NCBI RefSeq assembly: GCF_000002075.1
Contig: NW_004797800.1
Span: 282,948-346,947 of the forward strand
DNA length: 64,000 bases
Source of the DNA: Aplysia californica
Taxonomy: Eukaryota; Mollusca; Gastropoda; Aplysiida; Aplysiidae
Direction of reading: 5' to 3'
Numbering within the stretch: the stretch's first letter is position 1; each line of letters opens with the position of its first letter. The translations under genes were made by a program, and so were the position numbers. Shown here piece after piece: positions 35,001 through 50,048 of the stretch. Under the pieces are notes generated by a model that was given only the letters and a program-made list of their open reading frames with translations, was not told where the DNA came from and did not search any database.

Positions 35001-38000
35001 GTCTTTGTTGGTGTTGTTGTTGTTGGTTTGTATTTCGTTTGTAATTTTTATTTTGTCGCTGATATTGCACAAGGGTGACAATAAAACGAAATGTATCAGA
35101 CAAGGAAGACTGAGTGCCATGTTAAAACAAACACATGGGTCGCCACCACTCGGAGAACGAGTGGCGCTTCTGTAACAAGTTCATGTTGACGTCCTTTATT
35201 ACTTTGTTACAGACTGGGTAAACAGTGACCTCTCATCTCACGTACGATTTGTGCATGAGTTCTGGGCGGGGCTTATGGGTTATGAGGGATCACACGCTTA
35301 CCTCACCAGCAGCTGAAAATTGGTAGCTATTGGTCAACAGTGGGAGGGGCCTACGCAACATGATCGGTTGGAGGGACTACCTAACAACAACGACAGGTGA
35401 TTGAATTATGACGGCTCGCCCACAACGCCAGGGGCCAATGCACAATTTATGACAAAACGTAATGGAGCCACTAAGTTGACCGTCTTAGACAGGTGTTATT
35501 GCTTAGTATGATAGGGGTTGTGTGTTAAATTATGGTGGCCGCGGCCGCGTTGGACAGGTGCCCGTTATACACAGTTAAATTATATCGAAAAAACGCAAGG
35601 GGGGAAATGGAAAGTGGCCGTTTGTACAGGAGGCCGTCTTAAAGAGGTGGTCGTCACGGCAGGTTCGACTGTATATTATAAACTGTTACAGATATTCAAG
35701 AATGCTTGTGAATTTCTGTCAAACAGATGCAAGACTCTAGATTTATATGGTTCGTTGAAGAAAATAACTAGCATTGTCTGTTTATGAGAAAGAAAGTCTA
35801 AAGAAAGAGAGGGGGAACAGTCTTTTGTTTTTTTAGTAAGAGTTTTATGGCATTTGAAAAACAATAAGGTCTTATAAGAGCTGAATATTAGAAAGTACCT
35901 GGTAACAAACAACAAAAAAAGAAAAAGGAAAGATAAGGAAATCAGATGTTTGATATGAAAGAAGGAGCAAACCACAACAGAGTACTCGCCAACCACCTAC
36001 CGGAACAGTCTGGATAGAAAACTATGTACCAATTGAATATTCACCTTCACATCACCCAAGTGGAGACTGTCATCTGCGAGTTGTTTAAAACAAAGAGTGG
36101 CCACCAGTTGAACACTGCCACTGACTTGCCCTTCCATTTCTGAAGGCATTTTTCTGCAACGTTTAGCTTGCGGTGAAAAGATAACGTCTATGGTTCGTCC
36201 ATCCCTCACAATGCATTGAACTTCTGATAGCTGTTCAATATCAGTCTTTAAGTCTGTCAACCTGTCAAATACAATTAAGAATTTGGACATAAATCATCAG
36301 AGCTGATATTTAAAGCATATGACAATGAGAAAGGCACAAAATGTTTGAATATTTCAGGTTTGTGTTGGTATTGAAACAATAATATTCATTCCATGCCAGG
36401 GGGTTCAGCAGTTTCGTTACAACATTTTGAAAGTTACTCATATATATTTTGGGAGATGGGTAAAAAAAGTTTCCTCACTCTATAATTCATATGACACTTG
36501 GGACATGATATATATATATATATATATATAATACATCATTCAAGGAAAAGAGACGGAAAGTGAAAAAGTGAAGCGGTAATGGTAATTGCAACGGTTTTAC
36601 TTCCATAGATTTTCTTCTACATCTCTCTAGATTTAAATTGTATCAGTTTACCCAAATTGTTGATGTGTCAAACACTTGTAAATCAATCCCCAACGTGTTT
36701 CAGTTATCCGTGCCCAACTGTTGCTGTTGTTTTCTGTTTTCATAGAACATCTTAATCACAATAAAATAGTCATGCCATGGACACTGCACTTAACAGTTCT
36801 GCATTCAAACTTCATGCTTAAACGAAAACTTTCAGAAAAGATTACACATTTTTTTAAACCACTCTCCAACTTTTTTCAAACAAGGAAAGTTAGTAAGGAA
36901 TTGTGTGACTCTGACTAATCTGTGTTGTATTCTTTTGCCATAACAATCAAAAGTTACGACTAAACATTTATAATCTTTTGTAATCAGTTCAAGACACTAT
37001 GATCGTAGATAGATAAAAAAAGGACAGCCAGTCTTATGACTGTGTCACTGACATCAATCAAGACTAGGGAATCAATTTTTGACCCAAGTGGCAATTTCTA
37101 AGGCTGTTCCCATGGTTTTATGCACCCCGCATAATTTAGCAAAATTTGATCATTTCTTGCATAAGTTCTTATTATTTTCCTTTAACATTCATTGTTAAAA
37201 ATCAACAAAATCGCATAATTTCACATTTTTGGGCTCAGTTTGCATAATTTCAGAATTTTTCTAGAATAAACGACGGGGACAGCTAAAGAAACAATGGCAA
37301 TAGAAATACAATCTTTTCTACTTCTTGGTACTGTGAGCCCAATTCACATACCGTGCAAGTTCTCTTTGACTGTCAGACTCCAGTTGATGTTGAGGTCCTG
37401 AAATTTGTTGCAAGCATGCCAAATTTGATTGTAACCTGTGCAGCCTATTCTTAAGAACCTCCTGCTCTGCCTTTGCAGCTTCTAGGAGCAGACACAGTTT
37501 TTCTGAGGCAGACTTTTCACCTCTTTGTAATTTGTGCTGTGGGCAATAGAATAGAAAAAACAGAATTTGAAATGATAAAAATCATAATCTTAAAATGAAT
37601 CTGAATTCAGAATAAATGGACAACTTTAGAGATAAAGAACATCTCTGTGAAATCCTAAAAAGAAAAAAATTGTATTAGAAATAAGAGTAATGCAGCTACT
37701 TTAACTCATTCGCTACGTATTATTTTCGGCTTGTGGACAAATTTTTTTCGGGAGGGCGAAATGAGATGGTGACTAGTGCGCAGCATATCAACATATTATG
37801 TACCAAATTTTCAGTACGGTTTGTAGAATACATCTGTGTCTATTTCTGTATCTTTCAACATTGGTTCCTGTAAGAGGCATTATGCAACACAATTTTGCTT
37901 GGATGCGGATAAAATTTGAAAATAAAAATTTAATAATCTTTGGTGAAACTCAAAAAATATGTTTGCACCTAGTCAAATGATACATCAAAATAACCATAAT

Positions 38001-41000
38001 GAATATAGAACTGGGAAATGTTGAAAAATTTGCAGTTATTTACATACATTCCATAAAATTGTACATTTAGATAATAACATCCGATACTGTAAAAAAAATA
38101 AAAATATTTTAATCTTGAAAAAAGGACAAATGCATTCACAAACAGAGAAAACACTCGTATCTAATATGGAATTATTCAGAATTGCTTTTGGAATAAACCT
38201 ATACATGTCTTGAGTGGTACTTTTTGTGTAATTTTACCAAAAAATAGTGATTTTGAGGGGAGAAAAATATTTTAACAATTTAGATCTAGCACTGAAAAAT
38301 ATTGATTTCTCAAAAACAGACCCCTGGCAATTTGAGTCCAATAGTATCAATATTCTAAAGAAGAGTCCTACATTTCAGCATTTCTTTAGTGAGCAAAATA
38401 ATGATACATTTTGTGGTGTAAAAGTACTAAGACTGGTGTCTGGGCTATAATTTGGGCATCGCGATAAAACAAAGTCGAATAAACTTCTAAATCAAATTTC
38501 AAAACGGGGGGGGGGTGGTGGTGTGTGTGTGTGAATGGGGATAATGTGGAGACGAAAGCAGACAACAGAATACGATAAGAGAGCAGGAACGGAGGTGAAA
38601 GGAAAATTTTACAGAATATTTATTCTGCCGCTGTCAGGTTTCGAACCCCGACCCATTGAATGAAAGGTGAACACCATGCCTCTAGACCATGAAAGCCTCC
38701 ATACAAATGTTCAATTAAACCATTACAGAAAGAATCAGGGAAAAAAGATGAAGAGATGATAACACATTTTGATTATTTCTTGCCAGTAATACCATACAGG
38801 GTTGCAAGCAGGCTCTGACAAAAATAGCCTTAAAATTTTTGGGTATAAAATTCTGTGTGCGGCACGCAGCATTTCATTAAAAACAATAAGATATTAACAT
38901 GTGCCAAAATATTTAGAGAAACCTAAATATTTTTAAAAAATAGAACTCACCAACAACTGCATATTGATGTATATAATGGATGGGGGAAGGTCTTGCTGTA
39001 AAGAAATTACTTTCTCCTTTAGAGGATTTTAAAAAGCCGGATAATTGACAACCCTGACAATATGAATATATATAAACCACCAGACAACTTTGACTGGTTC
39101 ATCTTAAATGAAAACACTTTACATGTAAGTAAGATTATTATGATATGTGTCACAACATGGTGGAATCAAACGCTCATCAATTTTGGGGCATGTGGAGTTA
39201 TTGGTATCTTTTTAAAGCTTGTTCATTTGTTTTGCTCTCAATGAAAAAATACCCATGTAATCTGTCTTTATTATGTAAGGGAAATAATTAGACATGCTCT
39301 TAATTCATTCCCTTAGCAGGACATTGGTTATTAAGTTGGTTTATGTCATTTTCATTATCATAATAAGTCATGTTTGTATTATATATCTTTGCCAACGTGT
39401 ACCATTAAGCTGGTGTTGTAATATTCTACTTGAGAATGACTGACACGTATGAATGTCAATTATTAACAAAGGCATGTAATCTGTTACATGTAAATACCAT
39501 AACCTGTTGTGTAGATATTGTTCGTTTTATATATTGATCAAAAAATAGGTAGACTAGTTCAGTTCATCCCATTCCGAACTCTTAAATTCCTGAATGAATA
39601 TCAAGTCTGCAGTCATCAAATTTTAAGACTTAGCGTGTTATATTTCGTAACTGCGAACTTGAACTTCAATCAGGAACAGAAGAGTCTCGTACTGGGTTGA
39701 AGTGTGAGTAACAGAGCTGGGAACTTTGAGCGAGGCCACACGTCCAGCCTGTCTTTCACAAGCCTCACCCAGTAGAATTGAGCCATTCAAGCCGGCATCA
39801 ACAGAGGTATCTGAGAGCCAGTCCAGCTCAACTCATATAATGACATATTGTACGCCAGTGGTACCAATCAAGAAGTCAGAGCAGTATCAAGAGTCTGCGG
39901 TGACTACTTTGTCACTGTGAACCAGCAACTGGAGACACATCGTCACCCGATGCCACAGCTGGAGGATCTCATGCGGAGACTGGATCGAGGCCACTGTCTG
40001 GGTCGAGGCCAGTTTTCCGAAGATTGACCTCGCTGACGCATACAACCAGATCTGCCTAGGCCCAGAGTCGCAGAAAAAGCTTGCCCTCAGCACTCACAAA
40101 GGCATCCTGCTACAGAAACGCCTGCCGTTTGGAATAACCTCTGCTCCGGGTTATTTCCAAGAAATTGTGGACCAGTTAACACAAGACCTGCCTAGTGTTG
40201 CGGTCTACCTGGACGACATCCTTGTCAGCGGCAACAATGCGGCGGAACACGTGCAGAACCTCCGAGGCCTGCTCCAGCATCTACAAGACAAGGGACTACA
40301 CTGCCGGTTAGAGAAGTACTTATTTGCTCAGCCTTACATAGAGTACCTAGGACACTACCTTTCCAAGAACGGTATTTCAAAAGGTCCAAAAACAGATGCC
40401 ATCATGCAGATGCCAGCACAATCCAAAGTGTCCAGCTTGAGATCTTTCTTAGGCCAAGTTCAGTTCTACAGCAAATTCCTACCAAAGCTGTCGACTATCC
40501 TGGAACCGTTGTACTGACAAAGAAAGACACCCCATGGCAGTGGGGTGCTTCTGAACAGACAGCTTTTCAACAGATCAAAGACTGTCTGAGTGCTGACACC
40601 GTCCTGGCCCACTTCAACTCTGCGTTGGAGGTGGGAATATCCTGCGATGAATCAGAAGTGGTAATGGGCTGTGTCCTGTTTCAAAGACACAGCGATGGCA
40701 GTGAGAGACCCATTGCCAATGTCTCAAAAACACTGACGCAGACCCAGAGAAGATACAGCCAAATTCAGAAGGAGGCCCTGGCTATCATCGGTCTAAACAA
40801 GTTTCACCAGTTCCTCTACGGACGACGTTTCATCCTGGTGACAGATCACAAGCCGCTGATTGCCCTCTTTGGACCAACGAAGCCGATTCCAGCTCTAGCA
40901 GCAAATTGACTTGCCAGATGGGCTCTAATCTTAAGCCAATACGACTACTCCATTGAGTATCCCAAGACATCAGAGCACAGCAAAGCAGACGCCCTGAGTA

Positions 41001-44000
41001 GATTGCCAGAAGGGGCGGATCCATCCTTTGACAGTGAGGAGACTGGTGCAGACTCAGCAACTATCTGCACCATAAAACTTATCAGCAGATTTTAGAGAGA
41101 AAACGTCCAAAGACCCTGCTCTGACCTAGGTGATCCAGCACCTGCAAGGCAACAGGCCCTAGAACTTCTGTGACCAAATGAAACCTTTTTACGTTCTTCG
41201 AGAGAGACTCTTTGTCTCTGGCGAATGGCTGCATCTTCTAAGGCCACAGAGTGGTGATCCCAAGGACTATGCAATCCCAGGTACTCCAGATCCTGCGCCT
41301 GGGGCATTTCAGCATGCAGAGAATGAAGCAGTTAGCTCGCACTGCTGTTTACTGGCCACGCATTGATGCTGATATTGAAGAAGTTGCTTGACACTGCACA
41401 GCTTGCAACGAGCCCAAGAGGCTGCCCCTTAAGCAGCCGTCTCACCCATGGATCACCCCCGACGAACCTTGGAGCAGTGTTCATATTGACCACGTCATCA
41501 ATTTCAGAGGTCACGACTGGCTGGACATGGTGGATGCATTCTCCAAGTATCCATGTATCCACCTCATGTCCTCGATAACAACCAAGGCGACCACCCGGAA
41601 ACCCGACGAGGACTTCGTTCACTTTGGCTATCCACACGCTATTGTGATGGACAACGCCACCTGTTTCTCGCCAGCCGAGTTCCCGACCTGGTGTAAAAGC
41701 TGTCCCTGCAGAATTATGCAAATTTAGATGGCCAAATTAAGCAAGACAAATGAAAAATTATGCAAATTACCATAACGCTATTCACAACATGTTTTGCGCT
41801 TTTTCAACAAGAATTTTCATGTTTTAGAACTATGTACAGAAGAATTGAAAACCTGAACATATCAGTATCAGTAGTTATTTGAGTATTTGGAAAGAACACA
41901 TCAATCAAAAAGAAAAAAAACCCCAAAAATATAATCTCTGTAACTTGGGGAAAAAATGATTTTTACCAATTTAAAAAAAACAACATCTGAACCTCTGATG
42001 CTGGCACATCACTAAAACCAGGGACACCTGTCAAACAAGAAACATTAGCAGACATGAGAATAACTTACTTTTGATTGATTGAAAAATTGAACATGCTCAA
42101 GGAACAAAAATCCCTAACAAGGGAAATAACCAACTTGACAAATGAGACTCATTACTCTGATTACTTCCCTTTAGTCACATAGCAAGGTGTTTAGTACATT
42201 GCTTTTTTGTGAAAAATGTGAAAAAACACGGGGAATCCAAAATTATCCACATGGTGTAGAATCATGCGAAAAAAACGAGGCCACACAATCGCATAATCGG
42301 ACGGGAACAGTAAAAGTACTTTTAAGTATTTTTAAAGTACATTTTGAGTACTTTAGAAGCTTAATGAAAGGGTAGGTGCCGNNNNNNNNNNNNNNNNNNN
42401 NNNNNNNNNNNNNNNNNNNNNNNNNNNNNNNNNNNNNNNNNNNNNNNNNNNNNNNNNNNNNNNNNNNNNNNNNNNNNNNNNCAGACTACACCCCGAATTG
42501 GAGATGAGCCGGTGTCTGCTCGCCGTCTCAGCAAAGACAACCCAAGCTTCCCGCTTTCCTACAAAGGTAAGCAGAGCTGGTTGAAACAGAGTACAAGTAC
42601 TCCGATACTTGTACTTATGTTACAACTTTCGGTACTTTTACTGTACTCCAGTACATTTTTGAGAATCAGTACTTTTACTCTACTCCGATGCTTTTTTATA
42701 AAAGCTGTCCCTGCAGAATTATGCAAATTTAGATGGCCAAATTAAGCAAGACAAATGAAAAATTATGCAAATTACCATAACGCTATTCACAACATGTTTT
42801 GCGCTTTTTCAACAAGAATTTTCATGTTTTAGAACTATGTACAGAAGAATTGAAAACCTGAACATATCAGTATCAGTAGTTTTTTGAGTATTTGGAAAGA
42901 ACACATCAATCAAAAAGAAAAAAAACCCCAAAAATATAATCTCTGTAACTTGGGGAAAAAATGATTTTTACCAATTAAAAAACAACAACATCTGAACCTC
43001 TGATGCTGGCACATCACTAAAACCAGGGACACCTGTCAAACAAGAAACATTAGCAGACATGAGAATAACTTACTTTTGATTGATTGAAAAATTGAACATG
43101 CTCAAGGAACAAAAATCCCTAACAAGGGAAATAACCAACTTGACAAATGAGACTCATTACTCTGATTACTTCCCTATAGTCACATAGCAAGGTGTTTAGT
43201 ACATTGCTTTTTTGTGAAAAATGTGAAAAAACACGGGGAATCCAAAATTATCCACATGGTGTAGAATTATGCGAAAAAAACGAGGCCACACAATCGCATA
43301 ATCGGACGGGAACAGTAAAAGTACTTTTAAGTATTTTTAAAGTACATTTTGAGTACTTTAGAAGCTTAATGAAAGGGTAGGTGCCGGCATTCAGATCACA
43401 ATTTACGGAACAAACACATGGGCGGGCACAACCGATCAACCACGAGTGAAAAGTTGAGATCAAAGATCGGTCCGTTGCGTCAAAGATCAGCCACTCCCGT
43501 GAATGTGATCACATACACGTTGTAAAACTCGATGACGCTATGCAATGTTTGCCCCGGACGGGATCACACCGAGGTGTGAACTGACTGATGGGTTTCTTTT
43601 CCCCAAACATCGCACTCGCATCTGAGCTCGCCACCTAAACTTACATCACTCGCTGGGTGGGTAGGGCCTACAAGTTTGCTCCAGGCAGGATCACATCGAA
43701 CTGTCAACTCTTCCCTGGCCATTGAAGGTAATTTTTCTCTATTCCCGAATTTGCGAGACAGCCTGAATTTTAATAGGTGTGGTCACAACGTAATGGTGCG
43801 TAATGACAAAGGCAGGGGGATTCAATCAGAGATGGAAAACTAAAATTTTAGGACAGGTAAAGGGGAGGGGCAACTGGATAAACGTAGATAAAGATCTCGA
43901 GACTCACGATAGGCTAACGATTATATTGCATGCCTCATGCCATTGTGATTGGTCATCAAGGTTGACTACTCTTTGCTCATCCATGTCATAAACCCACCCA

Positions 44001-47000
44001 GGGGTCACCTCAGTTCATGGGTCACTATAGATTCTTCCTCGGCTTCATCGGCTAAGATCCCGTATTTTCCTTGCTCCTGAGCACTAGGATTTTTGTCACG
44101 TGGGGATAACTTGAGAACGACAGATGTACGCCATTGGCCGATATTTATAGTAACAGCCATCTTGTGTGACGTCATTGAGGGATTCCCACTTTGTTGTGCT
44201 CACGGTGGCAACACGACCGCACAGCACTATTGCAGTATTTTTAAAGCCTGTAGCTTACAGTGGCGTGGTGGCGGAGTGGTTAGTGCGCTTGTCTCCAAAG
44301 CAGAAAGTCCAGGTTCGAGCCTCAGTTTGGTCACAGATTTTTTTTAGCCCCCTCCTGCTAGGGCTGGATCCTGCTCGTCAAATTTGAGAGTGGCGATTCG
44401 CGATTCAGTCGGCTTCAATGAATCGTGAGTACGCGAGCGCTCGTGGAGCTGTGGTGGAACACTGACTGAAACAGAATAGTGTCATATCAACGCCACTTGG
44501 TGAGCGCAAGTCACACTCTTGTTGTTCCGCCATCCTCTCCGCCCAACACCCTTCGTTGCGCTGCTCTATCAACTGACCTCAATTAGTGATCCCCACCCCA
44601 AACCCCACCATTCGCTAAAACAATGGCTCCATAAAATTCCTTCTGTCTATTGGTTGGACCCCATTCATTTTGTTTGAATAGGGGGGTTGGACCATACCAT
44701 CTTTTGTAAAATAAGGGGAGCCATACTAAGTGTTCCGTTCCGTTCTTGCGCTCGTGACTCGACTCAGCAGTAAACAAGCCACAAGGTGGTGACAGCGACA
44801 GGGGAGTGAATCGGGAATCGTTTGGCGATACTGTTCCGCGTTCCGCTGAAGTGAATCGCGTTCCGCAGGAAAGAGTGACGATTCAGTTCCGTTCTCGCGC
44901 TCGTGACCCAGCCCTACCTCCTGCCCACCCACATGTTATGGGTACCTGACTTCGAGTTGGAGAAGTAAAGGACTAATTTAAAAAAAATAAAGTTGCAATC
45001 ATCTATTTTGTAGATGAATCTAGCAGTAGCCATGGTAATGGGGGCCATGTTTTGTATGTTTTTTAAATCCATCAAAGTCACAAAATTAAATTTAAAAAAA
45101 AAAATCAGTCCTTTACTTCCCCAACTCGGAGACTTAACAGTCTTGAAAAAAAGTCAAGATATTTTCGATTGAAAGAGGGGGATGTAGCCCGGTTTCAGAG
45201 GTAAACTTAGCAAGAAAAGGGCTGCTAAAGTTTGGCGATTTCCATAGTTTGAGAGTCTTTTGAAACTGAAAATGTACATTTCCTGTACCTTTAGTCAACA
45301 TTTTCAGTAAAATACACACAGAAATGTGTTTTTAAACAGGTATATAAGGTGTTGAGCAGAAAAAAAAATATTCAATAGAAATTTCCAAATGGGTGGAAAA
45401 ATGTTGGTTTCTACCATTTCTATATTTTGACGAACGCCAGATTTCACCACGATGCCTCACATATGGACAATGATCACAGATAAAAATTCATTTTGTGCAG
45501 ACAAACTAACACAAAACACCACAACCATTCTCTTACCAGTGAGGACAGTTGGAGCTCAGAATCTGTTTGACCGCTCAAGTGATCAGAGAGCTAAAAAGAG
45601 AAGAAAACAAAAATCTTTTTTAAAAGTTATTTCTTTACTGCAACAAACATAGACAAAGGTCTCCTTCTTGAAAATGTTTATATTGTCCTTTGCACATAAC
45701 GTCATGGCTACCCCTGTGTTGGCCTTATGGAGAATGGAGACAGTGGATGTGCATATTAGTACATGGTACATGTACAAGTTAGTTCCAAGTGGAGATCTCA
45801 AGTAGACCTTTCCTCAAAGATGACATACGGCGCAAAAAATTGGCCAAAATCGTGCCTCTTAGTTTCCCAGCCCAGCGACATCTGAAAGTCATTAAATCAC
45901 TGTCGGAACTACTCTGTGTCGGGTTACATAAGGGTCACTGGCCGCTCCTGCACGCATCAGCTACAGGCGGGCAAGTCATGGCGTAATCCACACTTTTGAC
46001 ACTAAATATCGGCAGCATCCTCACTCTAACCACGAAATATTCCATACCAAAAGAAAAGACCAAGTTTGCCCCTCACAGTCTGTGAAAACCCAACCTAAAT
46101 GCGATTATATTTGCCCAGTTACTGTGTGTACAAAATGTTCTCAATTTCAACTAATTTAATCTATTATGTTTATCGCGCTTAAGGCTTTAAAAAAATTTTT
46201 CAGTTGTCAATAAATTTCACAGATTTTTGGTACATGTATGGAAATCATAATGTTCTTTCATGTGTGTACATTTCATCAAAGTCGGGTGAATGGTTGTTGA
46301 GAAATTAAGTTACATCCATCTGATTCTCATCCAGTGCCTTGTTATTCGCCAGAGTAACTGCGCTTGCTACAAATTCTATGCCCTATTAAGTTTTACAGTT
46401 TTCCATCAAGTTCAAAGATTATAGTTTTCATTTTTGGGAGACACACTTGCGCTGTTTTGTATAGGGCTAGAGTAACTAAACGATGTTTTGAACTTTAGAG
46501 ATAAAATAATTGCATTCCAATTAAAATGAAGTATAAAATATGATCAAAGTAATGATGTGAAAAATTGTAAACAAACCTCAGACTCAAGAGCAGCCACTTT
46601 CTGTTCTGAAGTTCTCAAGGTGTCTCGAAGTACAGAGAGTGCTGATGATAGAAATTCAGACAGCCATGACATTTATTGATGTAGCAAAAAAGCAGTACAG
46701 ACGGTTTAAAATCTGACTTATACTGAGTCCCAATGGTAAAACCAGGGTTTTCTTTAACAAGGAGTTGCAATTTATTGCATTTAATTGTAGTGAGGAAATA
46801 TCCGATGATGTGTGGATTTACTAGTTGTACAGAAAAATATACTCTTTGAATTGGAATAGAAAATCCAACTTCATATAATATCTCGTCTCTAGTTCCCCCT
46901 GTTAATCTTAATCAACCACTTTTTATAAGACCAGACTCACTTCAAGCCTCTCATGCAAGCAACAAAATATATCTATAAACTAACAAAAGTACTTGCTTTG

Positions 47001-50000
47001 ATTTGACAAAAAGTCTTGATTTGTAGACACTCCACAGAAGCCCAATGAAAATATTTATTTAATGCTGGGTTCAAACTCCATACACTAACAACAAATTGAA
47101 CTTAACTATAATAATAAACAAAATGAAATTGTAAAAAAAAAGAAGTGCATTATAAATTTTTACTGAAATAAAAATGAAGAAGCATTTTGTTATATCAATT
47201 ACAAGAAGTAAGCAGCAGGCTGGTATTTATAAATCTATGAGATATTTACACTCAGTGGTAGGATCTATGAATTACATGTTACATCCATCCCTGTAACAAA
47301 AGGCAAAAGGGAAAGTAACCATGACTCAACGAGAAAAACCCAGTAGAATGGGAGTAAGTAAAGCCATTAACTCAAGCTGATAGCCATACATTTGAAACAA
47401 GTCAATACTTAGGAAAGCCCAAAGTGTTGTAAATGTGCAACTCAAACAGATGGAGAGAAAAACAGGCCTAATGTGCAAAGTTCATTGAATATAAGAATTG
47501 CATCAAGTTACCCTTCTTATGGTACAGAAGATGAGTGAGATTACTCTCCACTCTGAAAGTGTCATTTGTCATTGCTACTGATCGGCTCAAAGAAGTTCCT
47601 GATGAACATTAGGAGTTTTAAAGAGAGATTTCATCTTGGAAAAAAGAACGAAAGAGGTTTAAAATACCATTAAACATAGATTAAAAACTTGAACAATGAA
47701 GCTCAAAGCTCAAGAGATGATTAGCATGAGTAACAGAGTGAGGGTGTAGATCTATACTAAACAATTCTCACAAGATGCTAAGAGAGTTATTCATTTCTTC
47801 TTTTTTTAATCATGGAAAAGTAACAAGTTATTCTTATGATTTCTTGTTATTTTTGTGTGATGAAAATAAGGCCTATAATTTGAGAGAAAAAAGCAATTAG
47901 ACAGTTTAATTAGACTGACCAGTGAGTTCTGTAGCCTAGTTATGAAATTCCTCCTACAGTCTTACCGCTGGGGAGTTGAAACACCTTCAATAAAATTTAA
48001 CATAAAAAAAAAACAGCACTCAGTGAGGAAACTCGACTGGTGGGCTTCCTGAAGTAATGTAGAATTTGCCATTAACTTCATGTGAAAAAATGTTACATAG
48101 TACCCTCGAAAGCAGAATCGACAGTCCGATCTATCTTCACTGCACTCTCCTTCAGGAGGGAATTGACTTCTGACAGGACTTCATCTGACTTGGCGAGGTC
48201 TTTATCAACTGCAATACAAAAACATAATTTTTTTTTAGCACTGCCAGACTAATTCAGCTTTTACAAAATTATATAGTATTCACAAATATTATATTGTATG
48301 TCAAAATAGTGACAACAGGATGCACAGGGGGGAATTATTTACTAAATTCTAGTGTATACTGTGTGAGTTACACATTAAAATACAAGATTTTTAAAAATTC
48401 TTGAGAAGAAGCTACAATTATTCAAAAGTAAAAATCTGGCTACACGTTATCAGTAAAGAAAAGTGAATGACACTAATGGCCAGATACCTGTCATATGTTT
48501 TAAAAGTTATTATTACGTACATTTATTTTCACTGTAACTGGGTTTGGAACGCAACAGTAATTTCAATCATAGTTCAGTTCAAGCAAGACACTCTTTAATA
48601 ATATGGTCTTCTAAAAGGTGGAAGTTATTGATCATCAATATTAAGGCATTATTAAAACGATTGCTGATAATGCACAGAGTTAATTCAATCAGGTCTCTCA
48701 AACTAAGGAAGTTACACAAAAGCGGAGCCCCGTCCCCCCCAAGGAAAAAAATAGGAATTTAAAAAAAAATTAACTTTGCAAAGGGAATCCACTCAGAGGA
48801 GAAGCAACAATATTTATAATACATATAACCAAAATAATCATTGGTTCAAGTTGATTTTCTCTTTATTACACAAAAACTAAGGGCATCATCAGTGGGGTAC
48901 CTGACTGGTGTGTTTCCATCCATTGCACTGGATTTTCAAAACATTCACAAACCAGTTTCTGTTCTTGTGTAATAGCCAACAGCTCCGACTTCAGCTGCTG
49001 TTTCCTCTGAGGACACATGATATGACTATTCAAAATAATGTGCAGGATGGACAATTACAGCAATTATAAAAATGTGCATAAAACCCCATCATGCCCTTAA
49101 TCGGAGGGAAAAAAATCATGCATATCTGCACCAGCACTTTCTGTTCTAAATTTAAGCATACTGCTGACATACAACCAAACTTTACTAAGGACTTGAATAA
49201 TGCACAATAGAAGTCACCTTAAGTTACTTAAGGTCTTAACTTAAATACAACTTATTGGATTTTCATGACCAATTGACGAGTATGTACAGAAAAGTTGTGA
49301 AAAAGAGAAATGATTAAATATGGAGGTCATCAGTGTGGTCAACCCAAGTTTAGAACATTCACATACATATAAGAAGCACAGTCAAAGTTGAACACAAACG
49401 TACTTAAATTAAAGACGATGACAGTGAGGGAAAGAAGAGTATATATATATATATCACCTTTAAAGTTTATCATAGTCACTGACTACTTGCCCCAACAAAT
49501 ATACCTATAAATAGACTCTATGTACAATAATGGGCATGTCATCAAACTCAGCAGATTCAAAAAACTTTTTGACTTTGACTATGCAGACGATATTGCTCTT
49601 TTCAGGGATGCCACTCAACTTTTTTGAAAAAAGCTGAAAATCCACACGCCCGGCGTGTGTTTTCCCGACTTGCAGGGTTGGTGATTTAAAAAAAAAATAA
49701 TAAAAACCCAAAAAATCGTTTTAAAAAAAATTTTGATCAAGATTTTTAAAATTTAAATCGGATTTTTTTTTTTTTTAATGTCGACACAGTTTGGGATTTT
49801 TGATTGCTAAAAGTATATTCTTTTAGTGCAAAATGCATTGTCTTTATTTTAACTAATGATTAATTTAAGCAACCGCAAAAGAAAGCCTTAATCTGCTAAT
49901 ATATATATCAGTGAATTATGGCTACAGAGAAAAAATGAAGAAAATGTCAGTCTAAAAGGAAGGGGGGGGGGGAGAGTAATTATGCATAGATAAACTTGCA

Positions 50001-50008
50001 TTTTATTA

Positions 50009-50048
<40 letters not shown>

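Noticed and set aside
46577-46672. ATG-initiated start of a separate gene (MSWLSEFLSSALS...)
   Set aside because: The 2-base phase at the internal acceptor exactly completes the codon left by the 48104 exon, so it is better explained as an internal KNL1 exon.
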